DNA of 64,000 nt from Pohlia nutans (lineage: Eukaryota > Streptophyta > Bryopsida > Bryales > Mniaceae), in NCBI GenBank assembly GCA_022496805.1, contig CM040101.1, forward strand, positions 5,582,501-5,646,500, given 5' to 3'. The first letter of the stretch is position 1; each line of letters opens with the position of its first letter. Made by a program: the position numbers and the translations under genes. Shown here in pieces: positions 46,575-57,784 of this stretch. The notes under the pieces are model-generated. The model ran no database searches, was not told where the DNA came from, and was given only the letters and a program-made list of their open reading frames with translations.

Positions 46575-46920
46575 TGAAGGAAAAAAAAAGGAAGACAAGA
46601 GGAAGACTAGAAGAAAAAAAGAAAGACTAGAAGAAAAAGAGGAAGACTAGAAGAAAAAGAAGAAGGAAGACAAGAAAGAAGACAAGAAAAAAAAACAAGA
46701 TAAAAGAAAAGAAAAGAAAATATAAAGATAAAGATAATGATAATGATAAAAGATAAAAGATAAAAATACAAAATAAATAAATAAATTGTTTTTTTACAAC
46801 GTAAGGGATTGTAGAAAGACAAAAATCGCTATTTTTTAAAGAATTTTTCAAACAAATTTTTTTAAAGCCAAATTTGCTCATGGAATGAGTGCACTTGGCC
46901 AAATGCAAAATTAGGGAATT
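46575..46920 (-). repeat. Dispersed repeat R1, second copy
   Basis: The reverse complement of 5320-5600: 'aattccctaattttgc', 'ttggccaagtgcactcatt', 'gagcaaatttggctt', then a purine tract here ('gaagactagaagaaaaag'). The tract is long enough to give spurious open frames. Confidence 0.65.
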
Positions 46921-47868
46921 GGGCGTTGTATATCAACATGCGTATAAGCAGGCTTTATCAAAGTGGGATGTCCATTATTTGTGAATGAATGTGAGGCAAG
47001 ATGTGAGGCAGCCTATGAGAACACAAGAACTTGATCTTGAAGAAAACATAAGTCTTGTTACTTTGATACCTTGATTAGAAACAAACCACAAGCTCAAACA
47101 TACTACTTGTATTGAATATAAAAGTAAAAGCACTTGCTTAAAATGTTTTACCTTTAACCACAAATGCGGAAGGTTTGCGGGTGAGATATGAGATGATTAG
47201 TGGTTGATTCCTATTCATAAAGGAATAATCTACTCTCAACCAAAGAGATGGCATTCACCTTAAAAGAAATGAAACAATTGGCTATCTTCAAACCGGGTAT
47301 ATATGGCCAACTATATAAGACATACATAGAGGCGCCTTCAAGATGCACCCTATAGATGCTCATTCTAAAACTTGCACATTCAAACATGCAATCAAAGAGA
47401 TTTTAACCCTCAATATTTCGAGCGATACAAACAAACACTCTCTCTTGTAGCACACCTTGAGAAAATTTCAAAGAGCCTAAGCTCATCATCTAACTCCAAG
47501 CGATTTGTGTGGTAAGAACATTTGAAGATTTGCCTTTCTTCATTTTGTGTCTATTGTTTTTTCAGTGATTATAGATAAAATAGGAAACCCCAAGTCTTGA
47601 ATTTGGTATATGAAACTGAAGCCAAGAATCAAAACTCTCGCAAATATCTTTAAAATGAAGCTACATCCAACTTTTAATTGTCAAAATCGTGCACATGACG
47701 CATGATTATTTCAACTTGTGTGAATTGTGGTAGACAATGTGGTGATGGGAGACTTTAAAACATGCATGCAACATTGGAAATCCACCTCACTCCTACCGCT
47801 CATAGAGACTACTAATTCAACAATTATGTTACTTTCCTACCTTTAATCCCTTAACCCTTTAACCCCTA
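46921..47868. other. Intergenic DNA, nothing recognised
   Basis: No coding frame, terminal repeats or RNA gene seen. Confidence 0.4.
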
Positions 47869-48583
47869 AAGGTTGGGCCTATGACCATGGAATCATGCTT
47901 TATCTGCCACACTCAATTTTGCGACTAAAAATAATACAAGAATTCAACTTTATATTTTTAGTAGATGAAGCCACATGTATACTAAAAATCATGAATTTTT
48001 CATAAATTTTGGTGAAAATTTGAAATTACTATGGTTTTTTGAAGTGGTTGTAAAGAAAATTCATATCAATTACAAAATGTACTAGAAAATTTCTATTTTT
48101 ACCAAAGGTGTAAATTACAATGAAGAAAAATTTATTTAATGAAAATAATCCGTGTATCTAAATTTAGAAAATTTTGCTAAACCTTGGTAATACCTACCGA
48201 ACTTGTAACTACAATAAAACACTCAATTTTAATTTTTTTTCAAAAATTCAAAGTGGAGTAGAAACTAGACTTGGCAAGATTTATTTTGTTAGTTTAGCTT
48301 AAATGCAATGAAACTCATTTTCATGGCCTAAACTAGTTTAAGCAAAACAAGCAAAAAAAATACACTACACGGTGAACCGTTTTTACAACTCTTTTTGTAA
48401 TTGGGACCCCATGTAGAATCTAGAAATAGCTTGAATGATTTGAATTTTCCTTGAAGGGGTGGCATGACTAAGCAAAGTCCTTCACAAAAGAATTGGATGG
48501 AAATCATCCACGTAGCAGTTGGAATTGAACAATTAGCTTCATTCATAAGCCAGTTTTTGGTCTAGGCATACTTTAGGGGTTAA
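47869..48583 (+). mobile_element. TTAA-flanked MITE, family B (715 bp)
   Basis: Starts TTAACCCCTAAAGGTTGGG and ends 'gcatactttaggggttaa'. Colinear with 60236-60967 and with the split copy 51667-56876. Non-coding. Confidence 0.85.
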
Positions 48584-49640
48584 CGTCCAAATCCACCACC
48601 AATTTCAAAGATGTATTATAAATTGTTTAATGAATCACAAAAATGGAGTTGATATATAAAGAAAAGTTGTAAATCTCACTGTGTAGATTACATTTGTACG
48701 GTTGGGTTTATCATATTTTTTATTAATATTTTTTAATTAATTTTGCAAGGTTTTCTTTTGAAATTCAATTTAAAATCCCAAATTAACAATTTTTATTTAA
48801 AAAAATTATAACAAATTTGGAATAATATGCACTATGAGATGGTATAATTTCTATTATTTGAATCTATTTATTTTAAAAAATCTCCGGGGGGTGCACTCTA
48901 CATTATGTTTGAGAATCACGTGCGTTCATGACCCCTTCTAAAAACTCCCTTGTATACGAGAGGTTATATGTCTAAATACCTTGTATATAGATATATTCCA
49001 TTTTGAATATATGTTTAATGTAAGTATACGTGAATATTTTCAATTCTATATGTGTTTATTGTATGTATACGTAATACGGCAACGTTAGAATTAATACCCC
49101 TTCTGTGTATTCACGTATATTTGTACATGTTTAACACAATGCAGCCCCCAGGGGAAAATCACTATTAAAGTTACACTTTTTGAACTAAGAATGAAACTAG
49201 ACATAATTAAACCAATTTTGTTATTTAAAAAATTTCACAATATCTTATTCTGAAGATCCATAATTTCCTAAAGATTTGGGTTTGCTTTTTATAGTTTTTT
49301 TTGTCGATCTTAACGATATTATAGGATGAAAATTTAGTGAGACATGTGGCAGTTTACACATATTTTCAGAGTCACTTGGACATTGATAGAATCTTTTCAT
49401 TATGATAACTTAGAGCATCTCGAGCATCACTCTTTCATTCTGAAGAGGCCCTACCCTCTGGATAATGGATGAAAAGTTGACATAAAAACACTTGGGCTCT
49501 GTAAATCTCCTACGTATCCAAAGTCCTCAACTCACCACTTGAGATGAATAGTGACATCGACTAATACATGTTGGCACATGTGGTGGCACATAATTCGATC
49601 ATGCAAGGTGAAATAATTATTTTGTTGCTAAGGAAGTATT
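48584..49640. other. AT-rich intergenic DNA, nothing recognised
   Basis: No feature supported. Confidence 0.4.
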
Positions 49641-49899
49641 TACAGTTGAAAAAGACTTTGTGTTACCGTCAGAGTCTGTTCGTTTTGTAGAGTTATGTTG
49701 GCTCCAAATGCACTTATGTAAACACCTCCAGGTTCTGCGCTAGTTTAAATGGAGTATCTCTTACAGGGCATAAGCACAAGGTGTACGAGTTTGCACGTAG
49801 TGAGAGCCAACCATGGCATGCCACTTGTCACTCATCCATCGTTATTTACACCAAATAAAACACTCATCCGAAGTGCTTTCCTAAAAGAAGTGTGCAGTC

Positions 49900-50640
49900 G
49901 AGCTACGTCCTTGAGGCACACTTATTTCTAGGAATCACCTCGGACGAGGACATTACCTTACACAAAACATTACATTCAGTAGCATGCACTGACACTCCCT
50001 TTACTCTATCGTAGATGGTGTGGAATATTCCACACCCATCAGTAGCTAAGTAGACAGATGGAGGCTTAAGGTGATTGTTCAAAGTGCTCGAAGGGAAGGC
50101 AGTGGGCATGAAGGCTACTGAATGTTATGAAGATTTTTCACCCATTCCCAGTTTTCCACAATGCGAAGTTGGCAACTGCCGTGGTACACTGAACGGGGAG
50201 TTTTCCAAGGAATCCAGCTAAAATCCAATATGTTACAAAAGCAACCGGTTTTAGACAAGAATCCATCCGGTTATTACCTATGTTTCACTTAGGTAACACC
50301 TAAGTATCACAAATTTTATCTAGATTTTAGCCTAAAACTATTAATTTCAACTAGTAATTTGACAATTCCATTCGGCTGATTTTACACTAACTGCCGGATC
50401 ACCCTGTACATTGCCATGGTGAATGGGGCTGTAAGTTCGAGGAAGCTGCTGTACCGGTGGACCATTGAAATCATCCAAGTCAATGCCTTGCCAACAAAGT
50501 CAAACTACAGTACACTTCAAGGTCGGTTGACTTTCCCGGAAGTTTCGGTCAGCCACTCCCGAGCTGTCGAGCTCTGCTCAGGACAGCTTTTCATGTAGAA
50601 CCAGAACCCGCATGCTGATGTCATGCAGAGCATCTTTGCC
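49900..50640 (-). pseudogene. Gene-fragment relic, possibly glycosyltransferase-like
   Basis: On the minus strand 50109-49903 reads MPTAFPSSTLNNHLKPPSVY followed by LATDGCGIFHTIYD. PPSVYLATD resembles a motif of plant fucosyltransferase-like enzymes (from memory, not searched). Farther upstream on the same strand (50635-50400) pieces such as KDALHDISMRVLVLHEKL change frame and contain stops. The repeat copy at 50187 separates the two. A captured or dying gene is likely. Confidence 0.25.
50187..50410 (+). repeat. Direct repeat of about 220 bp, copy 1
   Basis: From CACTGAACGGGGAGTTTTCC to ACACTAACTGCCGGATCA, about 90 percent identical by eye to 51095-51318. The TG...CA ends and the spacing of 908 bp would fit the long terminal repeats of a miniature retrotransposon, but no primer-binding site was found. 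Confidence 0.7.
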
Positions 50641-50661
50641 CAAAATAGTCAAGGTCCTTCA

Positions 50662-51044
50662 TTAACCTTTAGACGTCAAAGTAAGTCCCATGGCTTATTT
50701 ATGAGATACAAATGAAGAAAAAAGTGTATTTTCTCAACCAAATCAAGCGAGGATTGGTGCATTGGAAAGCTACTGAAAAAGCGATCTAGATTCCACATTC
50801 GCGCCTCATTTGGGAGATTGTGGAAACATTGGCAAGCAATCAAAGTTATCAAAATGAGCAGGAGTTGAGGTTGGGCAGCTGAGGTCGTTTTTTGAAAAGT
50901 GCCGCAATGCTACAATGCTGGCTAGCTGTGGCCAGCAGAGCCGTTTTTTCATTTTTTTCGTTTTTTTTTTTTTTTTTTTTCCCTCCGAAAATTTAGATGC
51001 CTTCCGGGCTACCCCGCCCAGGGCCTTTTGACATTTAGGGTTAA
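50662..51044 (+). mobile_element. TTAA-flanked MITE, family C (383 bp)
   Basis: Starts TTAACCTTTAGACGTCAAAG and ends 'ttgacatttagggttaa'. Shares its interior start with 36955-37471. Inserted between the two 220-bp direct repeats. T23 run near 50960. Confidence 0.7.
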
Positions 51045-51094
51045 TACTTCTACTATGTGGTATTGCATATTTGGTGTAGCAGACCCTTTTGGAT

Positions 51095-51318
51095 CACTGA
51101 ACGGAGAGTTTTCCAAGGAAACCAGCTAATATCCAATATTTTACAAAAGCAACCAGTTTTAGACAAGAATCCATCCGGTTATTACCCATGTTTCACCTAG
51201 GCAACACCCAAGTATCACAAATTTTATCCGAATTTTAGCCTAGAACTATGAGTTTCAACCGGTAATTTGGCAATTCCGTTCGGCTGATTTTACACTAACT
51301 GCCGGATCTCCCCGATCA
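51095..51318 (+). repeat. Direct repeat of about 220 bp, copy 2
   Basis: Second copy of 50187-50410, from CACTGAACGGAGAGTTTTCC to ACACTAACTGCCGGATCTC. Confidence 0.7.
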
Positions 51319-52184
51319 TTGTTCTGGATAGAATTTCAACTATTATCGGTCTTGTAAACCATAAATGCAAGACCAGTAGACCTGCATTTCAACCTGAATG
51401 ACTATTAATGCATCAACCCTCCTATTCATATAACGTCATACACGTAGGTTCAAGCTCTACATGGAAAGCCGTCCTCACTGTGCTCACTCCACATACTAAA
51501 CCTGGCGATAAATTTGACACGCTCCTCAAATTTTTCAACCCCACCAATAAATATTTTGGGCATAAAAAAGGACATGAGTGTTAATAAATGTTTGGGAGGG
51601 GGGTTGATTTTGTTTCGATTTTCTATTACAAACCAAAGCAACCATGAAATATTGTGGGTCTCAAAATTAACCCCTAAAGATCGGGTCTATGACCACGGAA
51701 TCATGCTTTACATGTCATACTCAATTTTGCCACCATAAATAAGACAATAATTCAACTTTTATATTTCTAGTAGATGAAGCCATGTGTTTACCACAAATCA
51801 TGATTTTTCCATAAATTTTGGTGAAATTTTGAAATTACTATTATTTTTGAACTGATTGAAAAGAAAATTCATATCAATTACAAAATGTACACAAAAATTC
51901 CGATTTTTTTACCGAAGGTGTAAATTACAATGAAGAAAAGTTTTGTTGATGAAAATCATCTGTGTATCTGAATTTAGATATTTTTTGTTGCACCATGGTA
52001 ATACCCACCGAACTTGTAACTAGGATAAAACACTCAATTTTTAAAGTTTCACAAAAATTCAAAGTGGAGTAGCAAGCTTCATTTTGTTAGTTAAGCTCCT
52101 ATAACACTTGTTTTGTTAAAAATGCACATAGTCATGTGCACTATTTTTAAGTGGTATGTGCATTGCATTTCTTTTTATTAAAAA

Positions 52185-52350
52185 GGCGAAGGGGGTGGGA
52201 ACATGCCCATCCCCCTTTAAAATTCACACTACATTTGGCTTTTAATTTTAAGAAGGGGGTGGGAACATACCCAGCCCCCTCTAAAATTTGCACTTCATCT
52301 CTTTTAATTTTAAAAAGAGGGGGTGGTAACATACCCACCCCCCTTTAAAA
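52185..52350 (+). repeat. 65-bp tandem repeat, three units, GGGGGTGGGAACATGCCC core
   Basis: Units at 52187, 52252 and 52317 share 'gggggtgggaacatgccc' with 'atcccccttta' and a spacer ending in 'cttttaattttaa'. The core is an imperfect palindrome of the same layout (G-run, CATG-type centre, C-run) as in the arrays at 39279 and 42281. Present only in the left arm. Confidence 0.8.
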
Positions 52351-53338
52351 TTCTCACGACACTTTTTTTTATATGTAATGTACAGTAGGGTCCAAGGCCG
52401 AATGGCATTTTTGGTTTCCCAGTGGAAAAAAATTAAAGTCTGCCCACTTTGAAAGCCTCTAGAGAGATCAAAAATTAATATTTTACCTTGAAATTTTTAC
52501 CGTGAACCTGAAATCAAGTTGTTAGTATGCCTACCAAACTTCAAAGCCAAATAATTCACCAAACAAAAGTTATTCAAAATCTACCAATATAGGTAGCTAT
52601 GGAAAAAGTTTCACTCCTACCAACTTCAACAGCCTCCCAAGAATTGAAAAAAAACTTTCCTTACTTTGATGTTTTTTAGGTAGAAACCAATTTGTGTTAG
52701 TAATATATGGTAAAAATCTCAAGTCTAAAAGATTAGTAAAAAAAAAGATATTTCCAATCTACCGACATGTGTTATTTTGCGGTATGCTTGTGGAAATCAT
52801 TTTCACTACAACCAACTTTGACACCCTCCCAATGGCTAAAAAATGGCCCATTTGCCATGAAATTCTTGTCACAAGATAAGCTACATGTTAATGACAAGTG
52901 TGCCAAAATTGAAGCTCAAAAAGCTTACACAAAAGAAATTACTCATAATCTACTAACGTGTATGTCCTCCACTTGCCTCTATCACTGCTTGTAACCTAGT
53001 AGGCATGGAATCATCAGGAATTTCGGACCCCACTGATTCTGCACTGATTCAGTGCGATTTCCGATATTTCAAGGGTTCGTACGATTTTCGCACTGATTCC
53101 GCATTGTTGCGTCATTCATCGCAACTACACTGATATGACACGATGTTCGTACAAGCGGATATAGTACTGATTCGACACGATTGATACATCCATTGAAAAC
53201 GTATGAATTCAGCACTCTTTATAGTCGTCAAATGTCGTGTTTTAATCGTCTTTAAAACTACACTGATTCAGTGCGTTTTTCGTGCGACATCATCTTTTTC
53301 CATATCTAAATTTTATTTTCTTTCTATATCTAAATTTG

Positions 53339-53545
53339 ATCAAAATAATATTATTAAAAAATATAATATAATATAATATATAAAATAATTACTTTCCTCA
53401 CTACCCACTTCAACTACACGGAAATTGCCCGCACATGCGGTGGGGCCCACCATAGCTAACCAAGCTCTATCGCCAACGGTGGGATTTGAACTCTCAACCT
53501 CCCGGTTGCCACCCAAGTTCCTAACCACCAAGCCACCTCAAACTC
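53339..53545 (-). repeat. tRNA-derived SINE inside the nested element
   Basis: On the minus strand, 53545 onwards reads 'gaggtggcttggtggttagg' (A box and D-arm), then 'ggttgagagttcaaatccca' (B box) about 45 bases later, a GC-rich body ('ggtgggccccaccgcatgtg') and an A/T-rich tail of 'attatattatatt'. This is the layout of a Pol III SINE. A B box matching GTTCAAATCC makes the tRNA origin firm; the tRNA species is not. Confidence 0.75.
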
Positions 53546-53589
53546 TTCATGCATAGAATAGAACTCCAGTGGTAATTATCAAACTTTTA

Positions 53590-53935
53590 TTTTCATCGGA
53601 CTTTGAATGTTTTTAACTATGTGAAAAAAACTTTTTTTCCAAAACTTTTTTTTGCACTAGATTATGCAGGACGTTTTCTATATCTAGGATTTTTTTCATA
53701 ATTTTTTGAATTTTTTAAATTTTTGCCAAAATCGTGATGGCAGATCAGCTGTGAGCTGTTTTTTGTTTTCAGCGGACTTTGAATGTTTTTAACTATGTGA
53801 AAAAAACTTTTTTTCCAAAACTTTTTTTTGCACTAGATTATGCATGACGTTTTCTATATCTGGGATTTTTTTCATAATATTTTGAATTTATTTATTTTTT
53901 GCCAAAATTGTGGTGGTTGTGAGCTATTTTCTTTT
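53590..53935 (+). repeat. Two tandem units of the 155-bp satellite
   Basis: 'ggactttgaatgtttttaac' followed by 'tatgtgaaaaaaac', 'ttgcactagattatgca' and 'tctatatct' occurs at about 53598 and 53770. Same family as 35575-36110. Confidence 0.7.
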
Positions 53936-56900
53936 TTGCTCCTATGATGGAAAGTACAATGATAACCAATAATATCAAATTTGAATTCTAAAAATATAAA
54001 ATGTCATTTCTTTGAAATTTTAATGTGTATTGCTTCTAAACTTTATAAATGAAGATCTAAAAATGTTTTGGGAAATTAAACCGGAAGTATAATTTAAAGA
54101 AGATTCTTGGAATATTCCAAAATAATCCAAAATAATATAAAATATTTTGAAAGATTCCGAAAGATTCCAAAAGATTCCAAAAATATATTAAAATATTGTA
54201 CACGGATGTCGTACGAAAATAATTTGCATTATAATAGATACTGAAATCGCACGAATATAATAAATGGCATTAATATGATACGTATACGATACTGAATTCG
54301 CATTAACTAAAACCACACGTTATCCGTGTCTTATCAGCCATGTGATGTAAATACACGATTAACGCACGGATTCCGTCAAGCACGACTTTCGTGCGGAAAC
54401 AACACTTTTTTGATAATCATTGAAAAGACACTGCATCGACACTCTAGTAATGCATGTCACTTCCGTACCGTAACGACACTTCTAAATGCACGTATGACGT
54501 GCGGAATCAGTGTTTAACGATAAACGCACTGAATCAGTGCAGAATCAGTGGGGTCGGAAATTCCTGATGATGACATAGCAGAAGGAGCTTTTGACCACTA
54601 ATAATCTTCCACTCTTGTGCAATAACTACTCTTAAGTCACTTGTATTTTTAGGGCATATTGAACCATGTTGAACTGCATCTTTCAAAATCTTCCAAAGAT
54701 TCTCAAGTGGATTGAGATCAAGAGAGTTTGCGGGCCAATTAAACTTCTGTAGACGGTGTGCTTGCCTCCATTCTTCACATAGTTTGCTTCTATGGACAGG
54801 TGCACCATCTTCCATGAGTAATCCTTGTAGTACTTTTTCCATAAAATGAAGCAACTCCCCATTGTAAACCACTTCAACAAAATCCTTTGCAGAGCGCCGA
54901 TCTTTAGGCATAAAAACAAGTTGTGACTTCTGCCCTCCAAAAAATGCACCCCAAATCATCAAAGAAGTCCTCCCACTCTTGAAAGTTGGAACTATACAAC
55001 TTGAAGCATAGCGCTTAGACACAGTTCTCCAAACATGAATTTGTCTAGAGTTTTTTCCAACTTCAAAAGTGGACTCATCTGTCCAAACAACTTACTCCCA
55101 ATCTTCTGCACTCCATCGACAATACTTTTGAGCAAAAGCCAATCGTTGAGAGATGTGGCGAGGTGTCAAAAAGGGTTTTTTGACTGCAATTCGACTGTGA
55201 ATGCCACTATCATGTAAAGCCTTTCGAATAGTATTTCTACATACTTTAGTAGGACACATATTAGTAATGTCAGAGAGCGTGATGCGACGATCAGCTTGTA
55301 AAACACGTTTTATACCACGAACATCTCTATCACTAAGTTATTTTCCATATTTTTTGGCACACGTTTTGCTTTTGTAGGTTCCATTTTCTTGAAAATTCTT
55401 CACCAACCTCTGAACTGTTCTAACAGGGACTCCAACAATAGCTGCAATTTCAACTCCTTTCTTCCTTCCCTCACTCAAACCCACAATACGTGCACGAATT
55501 TCATCTGGAATAGCCATCAATCACAACTTTAAATTTGAGAATTTGATCTAAAATTTTAACTACCTAACCACATGTCCATACATGCTCCCCTCCCAAATCA
55601 ACCTTGATGTGCATAATGTGTTCCCAAATCAGCTTGTGCATACCTTCACTCCCAAACCAGTATGTGTAGACCTTTCCTCTCAGATGAACCCTCATGTGCA
55701 TACTCTTACTCCCACATTACCATGTGCATACCTTTGCTTTCAAATAAGCCCTCTCAAATCATCACACATTCTACAAGTCACTTGTGATATTCGACTCTCA
55801 AAACAAGCATTGATGTAGAGAACAAAAGCTCCTTCATGCGTATGTTGTGTTCAAATTCTTAGCAAGTGTATTCATTGGGATGTGACAAGTGCGCATAGTT
55901 AAATTTGGATGTTCTTGATTTTTTGTGTAAGCTTTTTGAGCTTCAATTTTGGCACACTTGTCATTAACATGTAGCTTATCTTGTGACAAGAATTTCATGG
56001 CAAATGGGCCATTTTTTAGCCATTGGGAGGGTGTCAAAGTTGGTTGTAGTGAAAATGATTTCCACAAGCATACCGCAAAATAACACATGTTGGTAGATTG
56101 GAAATATCTTTTTTTTTACTAATCTTTTAGACTTGAGATTTTTACCATATATTACTAACACAAATTGGTTTCTACCTAAAAAACATCAAAGTAAGGAAAG
56201 TTTTTTTTCAATTCTTGGGAGGCTGTTGAAGTTGGTAGGAGTGAAACTTTTTCCATAGCTACCTATATTGGTAGATTTTGAATAACTTTTGTTTGGTGAA
56301 TTATTTGGCTTTGAAGTTTGGTAAGCATACTAACAACTTGATTTCAGGTTCACGGTAAAAATTTCAAGGAAAAATATTAATTTTTGATCTCTCTAGAGGC
56401 TTTCAAAATGGGCAGACTTGAATTTTTTTTCCACTGGGAAACCAAAAACGCCATTTTGCCTTGGACCCTACTGTACATTCAATTTTGGCACTTTATAGGT
56501 AAAATATGACTACTTTTTTCAAATGTAGAAAATTTCAGCATGTGCATTTTTTATATGGCACGTGCACTTTTAACGAAACAAGTGTTCGATGCAATAGAAC
56601 TCATTTTCATGGCCTAAATTTAGTTTAAGCAGAAAAAGCAAAAAATTCATAATACACTATACGGTGAATCAATTTTATAACTCTTTTTGTAGTTGGGACT
56701 TTATGTAAAATCTAAAAGTGACTTGAATGATTTGAATTTAACTTGAAGAGGCGGCATGGCCAAGCAAAATCCTTCACAAAAAGAACTGGATGGAAATCAT
56801 CCATGCAAGAGTTGGAATTGAATAGTAAGTTACATCCATAAGCCAAATTTTGGCCTTGCAAGTGTTTAAGGATTAAACAATGTATTGAGTTTATTGATTT

Positions 56901-57195
56901 TTGCACTTGGCATGCGTGAAGCAAAAGTCAATCAACGTAAAGCAATTCTAAACACGGTGACTTTTCATAGCATGCAACTTTATCCATACTTTCTTAAATT
57001 TAATGAACTCTACTTGAATTTTTGTCATTGCAACTCTCATGCCAATGCTTTTAAAGTTTGAAGAATCAAACTACACATTAAAAATGATTTGATGTGATTT
57101 TTGAGAAGAAAAACCTTTGTAGCTCAAATTTTTTTGTGCCATACCAAGCAAGTGAACAATCCTTGAGGTATCCATGTAGCTACCAAAGGGTGCAA

Positions 57196-57784
57196 TCTTT
57201 AATGCACAATTGCCTAACCAATCATTTTTGCATGATGTACAAAATTGAATTTTCTTTTTACATCTATCATGCACTTTTTGCAAGTAAAAAAAATACTAGA
57301 AAATTCTATGGCAAGATAGCTTGATGCATGTGTGATCCAATTAGAAAGGGGATGATTTGTGAAAAATCATGCTTCATTTCATGCCATTGATTTCTACCAA
57401 AAATTTCTAAGATCTTAGTTCAAAACGAATCAAAAGTATTGTTGAAAAAATCAACTTATAAAATTAAGCAACCAAAAAATCTCCAAAAATCACTACACTT
57501 CGGGTATTACATTTCAATCCATCACAACAAATTTCATCCACAAATTACATTGTCAATATCTTATTTGCAATCGAATTAGAAAATACTTTTAAAGTTAAAG
57601 TTTCAAATTTTATACAAAATATTGGTGACTGCAATTAGATTTAAACATATAGATAAAATCTAAAATTTATAATGTACAACTATTATTCATATATCCAGTT
57701 CAAAATATCCCTTTTAGTTGAATTTTATAATGCATCTTTACAATTCTTCAAATCTAGAGAGGGTTATAGGCATTTAGGGGTTAA
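57196..57784 (-). mobile_element. TTAA-flanked MITE, family A
   Basis: The right end is 'tataggcatttaggggttaa' and the interior is the reverse of family A ('catgtgtgatccaattagaa', 'aaattaagcaaccaaaaaat'). The left end is decayed near 57196. Confidence 0.65.

Larger units (their letters stand above)
53010..54571. mobile_element. Nested 1.56-kb inverted-repeat element in the Tc1 transposase
   Basis: Ends ATCATCAGGAATTTCGGACC and, inverted, ATCATCAGGAATTTCCGACC match for about 47 bases with one mismatch. The subterminal zones hold many CACTGATTC/GAATCAGTG copies and the palindrome GCACTGATTCAGTGC. No transposase. The superfamily is undecided: a target duplication could not be told from the palindromic ATCA/TGAT edges. 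Confidence 0.85.
52953..55520 (-). pseudogene. Tc1-like DD34E transposase, interrupted
   Basis: One frame runs from 55520 to about 54571 on the minus strand and resumes at 53012-52953 beyond an insertion. The N-terminus has paired helix-turn-helix features (IRARIVGLSEGRKKGVEIAA, VRTVQRLVKNFQ). The DDE triad is visible: Asp in WTDEST (55077-55079), Asp in MEDGAPVH (54807-54809) and Glu in LNPLENLW (54702-54704), with 34 residues between the last two. The end after the insertion is DSMPTRLQAVIEASGGHTR, then TAG. Two TAA stops (55338-55340 and 55092-55094) and the 1.56-kb insertion make it inactive, yet there is no frameshift, so decay is recent. DD34E is the animal and fungal Tc1 type; plant mariner-like elements usually have DD39D. 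A small number of copies with intact frames may exist elsewhere in the genome. Confidence 0.9.
52103..56586 (-). mobile_element. Tc1/mariner-like transposon with ~660-bp terminal inverted repeats
   Basis: The left end AACACTTGTTTTGTTAAAAA and the right end, reversed, AACACTTGTTTCGTTAAAAG begin long arms that match at 52380-52936 and 55923-56480 in inverted orientation (for example 'gtacagtagggtccaagg' and 'aggtagaaaccaatttgtgt'). The left arm carries an extra palindrome array. The transposase reads on the minus strand between the arms. No clear TA duplication at the edges. Inserted in a family B MITE and itself hit by the element at 53010-54571. Confidence 0.8.
51667..56876 (+). mobile_element. 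TTAA-flanked MITE, family B, split by a Tc1-like transposon
   Basis: The left part 51667-52102 (TTAACCCCTAAAGATCGGG onwards) and the right part 56587-56876 (to 'gtttaaggattaa') join to one copy colinear with 60236-60967. The break is at 'gttagttaagctc', next to 'atgcaatagaactcatttt'. The insertion between them is 4.5 kb. Confidence 0.85.

Noticed and set aside
46607..46908. Hydrophobic Phe/Leu-rich frames that mimic membrane proteins
   Set aside because: They are the reverse of the purine tract in repeat R1.
52694..52994. Frame MCYFAVCLWKSF..., also found at 55834-56088
   Set aside because: The same open frame appears in both inverted arms of the Tc1-like element; it follows from arm identity and crosses into unrelated sequence at the arm ends.
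53395..53545. tRNA gene candidate
   Set aside because: A and B boxes are present, but the acceptor and anticodon arms do not close, and a SINE body and tail follow.
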